From: Nocardia sp. NBC_00565
Lineage (GTDB): Bacteria > Actinomycetota > Actinomycetes > Mycobacteriales > Mycobacteriaceae
NCBI RefSeq assembly: GCF_036345915.1
Contig: NZ_CP107785.1
Span: 4,712,001 to 4,776,000 of the forward strand
Direction of reading: 5' to 3'
DNA length: 64,000 nt
Shown here: positions 17,374-64,000 of the stretch, in pieces
How positions within the stretch are numbered: the stretch's first letter is position 1
Layout: each line of letters opens with the position of its first letter
Notes under the pieces: generated by a model
What the model was told of the DNA's origin: nothing
The model's database searches: none
What the model saw: the letters and a program-made list of their open reading frames with translations, nothing else
Program-made: the position numbers and the translations under genes

Positions 17374-19023
17374 ATGGATCAATCGTTGCGGGTCGATGTG
17401 GACCGGCTGCGAACGCTGGCCCTGGACATGAGTGCCATGGCCGACGGCGCGCGGCAAGAGCTGACGACACTGAAGGCCGCACTCACCGCGGAGGGCGAGT
17501 GCTGGGGTAATGACGAGCCTGGACGAACATTCGGCGAACAGTACGAACCCGCGGCCAAGAACGGACTCACCGGGTTTCAGAACCTGGTCGATCGCCTGCA
17601 GCAGATGAGCGGCGCGCTCTCCGGCACCGCGGAAACCTTCGAAAACCAGGACTTGGAAACCGCTGCCGAAATCAGCGATCCCACGCCGACCGGATTCACT
17701 TCCGAACCGACGAGTTACATTCCGAACCAGCCCACGTCGATCGCGCCATCGTCCGACCAGCCGAGCACGCAGACCCAAAATGTCACCCCGTCGGCATCCT
17801 CGCCCACCGATTCGACATCGTCCCCCACCGTGTCGCCATCATCGCCTACCGCGTCGGAACCGATCCCCGGTGTCAGCGCCATACCCGGCGCGGCCGATGT
17901 TCCCGGTGTTCCGTATCAGCCCGCACAGTCGCAGGACCAGGCGCAGAGCAATCCCGGCTCGACGGTCCCGTCGACGTCCGATCAAGACCAGAGCGACCGC
18001 GCCGCATCGACCGAAAATCAGCCGATACCCGGCACGGCGATACCCCCTGCGGCCGCCGCGGCCGCCACCTCCGACACACCCGCGCAAAGCCCCGCCGCCG
18101 GCAAGGCCGCGGGAACGCCCTGGTCGAGGCCAACGACCGGCATGCCGTGGCAGCAATCCCCGACCGGCACACCGTGGCCGCGCAACGGAAGCCGCCGACC
18201 CGGACAAGTCATTCCCCCGCGCCGCGCCGATGCCGCGCCGAAGCCCGACCCTGCCCGCGGCGCCACCAAGCCGCGGCGGTCCAAATCCGAACCGGCACAA
18301 GCCAAGCGCAAGCCGGTGCAGACCGATGCGGCGGCCTTGGCGGCCGCTCGCGTGCTCGCCGCCCGGTACGGCTTCCGGATCGTCGGGTTCGACACCTCGG
18401 GTATCGGGGAGCAGACCGTTGCCGAACTTGCCGCGGCCATCGACGATGTGCTCGGCAGATACCCGTTCATCGCCCTCGGCGGAATCGAGATCACCGAACT
18501 CGCCGACGGCGCGGTATCGCGCGTGACCTGGGACCGCCCCGATGACGACGCGAGCACTGCGGCATGGATCCTGCTCGACCGGCGCACGGTGGCCGACCCC
18601 GCCCGCCTGACCGAAAAGGTCAGCGCGGCAACGCGATCCGGACAGATGGTCGCGGGATCCGGGGAACGGCCGATGCATTCGACCATCGTCCACGATCTGG
18701 GCCGGATCGTGACGGCGGCGGTGCCGCGGGCGCGGCGGCTGGCGCAGCGGGCCCTGATCACCGAGTACCACCGGATCAGTGGGCCGTGGCAGCGCGCTGA
18801 CACGTTGGCCGGTGTCGTGGCCGGCTATCGGGTGTGGCGGGCCCAGTTGAGCCGGGGCTGCTTCACGGATGGCCGGTGGGATCCGGGGCCGGGGTTGGTT
18901 CTGGGTTTCGCTGAGGTTGTGGTGTGTGGTGCGCGTGCTTGCGGGCCGGCGGGGGTGCTGCACAGGTTGGTGGTCGAGATCGCGCGGGGACAGTCCGACG
19001 CCGGTGCAGGGGCTGAGGCCTGA
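17374..19023 (+). CDS. WXG100-like protein with degenerate metallopeptidase-like C-terminal domain
   Basis: 549 residues from ATG 17374, nine bases after TTGAGGA. The head (1-95) is a WXG100-type hairpin: LRVDVDRLRTLALDMSAMAD, turn ECWGNDEPG, then NLVDRLQQMSGALSGTAETF. A Ser/Thr/Pro linker follows, holding GTPWSRP, GMPWQQS and GTPWPRN at ~247-275, the TPW motif that recurs in the giant protein. From ~315 a globular domain starts with ARVLAARYGFRIVGFD and contains HSTIVHDLGRIV (H440). That is the position of HELGH in the homologous domain at 45137 of the giant frame, so the zinc site is lost here. It ends one base before the giant frame's chosen start, so the two are probably co-translated and may be partners (inference). 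Confidence 0.82.
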   Translation: MDQSLRVDVDRLRTLALDMSAMADGARQELTTLKAALTAEGECWGNDEPGRTFGEQYEPAAKNGLTGFQNLVDRLQQMSGALSGTAETFENQDLETAAEISDPTPTGFTSEPTSYIPNQPTSIAPSSDQPSTQTQNVTPSASSPTDSTSSPTVSPSSPTASEPIPGVSAIPGAADVPGVPYQPAQSQDQAQSNPGSTVPSTSDQDQSDRAASTENQPIPGTAIPPAAAAAATSDTPAQSPAAGKAAGTPWSRPTTGMPWQQSPTGTPWPRNGSRRPGQVIPPRRADAAPKPDPARGATKPRRSKSEPAQAKRKPVQTDAAALAAARVLAARYGFRIVGFDTSGIGEQTVAELAAAIDDVLGRYPFIALGGIEITELADGAVSRVTWDRPDDDASTAAWILLDRRTVADPARLTEKVSAATRSGQMVAGSGERPMHSTIVHDLGRIVTAAVPRARRLAQRALITEYHRISGPWQRADTLAGVVAGYRVWRAQLSRGCFTDGRWDPGPGLVLGFAEVVVCGARACGPAGVLHRLVVEIARGQSDAGAGAEA

Positions 19024-19024
19024 G

Positions 19025-64000
<44,976 letters not shown>

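Overview
This 64-kb window is high-GC DNA from an actinobacterium. Its gene content (WXG100-like and Esp-like proteins, DUF4226-type transglycosylases, an EspD-like and a YbaB/EspL-like protein) points to a mycolic-acid genus such as Nocardia or a relative. That taxonomic call is inference; no rRNA or tRNA is present to anchor it.

Layout. (1) Positions 1-14293 hold a minus-strand block of eleven genes of type VII (ESX) accessory type. Three of them are large paralogues sharing a ~330-residue C-terminal region that resembles mycobacterial Rv3899c (DUF5632/DUF5631). The block is interrupted at 5636-6340 by a plus-strand OmpR-type response regulator. The ESX machine itself (EccB-E, MycP, EsxA/B) is not in the window. 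(2) From 14500 the plus strand carries a compact run: a 28-codon gene, two tandem DUF4226-plus-SLT transglycosylases, and a WXG100-like protein with a degenerate metallopeptidase-like C-terminus. (3) From 19025 to the window edge at 64000 one reading frame stays open without a stop: at least 14,992 codons, still running.

The giant frame is the main discovery. It starts with an ESX-type helical head and glycine-zipper hydrophobic region. Proline/threonine-rich linkers follow, then a SecA-like DEAD-box ATPase and a ~1-kb Gly/Ser/Asn tract. After these comes a long mosaic: five papain-like (Cys-His-Asp) toxin domains, two pairs of metallopeptidase-like domains (one degenerate and one HExxH in each pair), two RsbW-like GHKL ATPase modules, nine tandem XRE-type HTH repeats, a sigma-70-like module, a PP2C phosphatase, a HopA1-like domain, two caspase-like His/Cys domains, two ECF-sigma-like modules with LuxR HTHs (six complete and one truncated), a DUF1023-like segment, two major-facilitator transporters (the second cut by the window end) and an EntD/Sfp-type phosphopantetheinyl transferase. 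Recurrent linkers (TPW-S/P and IDGGG types) separate the modules, and several modules occur as diverged pairs.

How the genes may work together (inference): the minus-strand genes look like secretion partners and chaperone-like factors for ESX substrates. The two transglycosylases could open peptidoglycan. The WXG100-like protein, encoded one base upstream of the giant gene, could be its co-secreted partner, and the giant protein would be a modular polymorphic-toxin-like carrier. The regulatory, translocase and transporter modules inside it do not fit a conventional secreted toxin and have no obvious explanation. All domain assignments are from reading motifs by eye, without searches.
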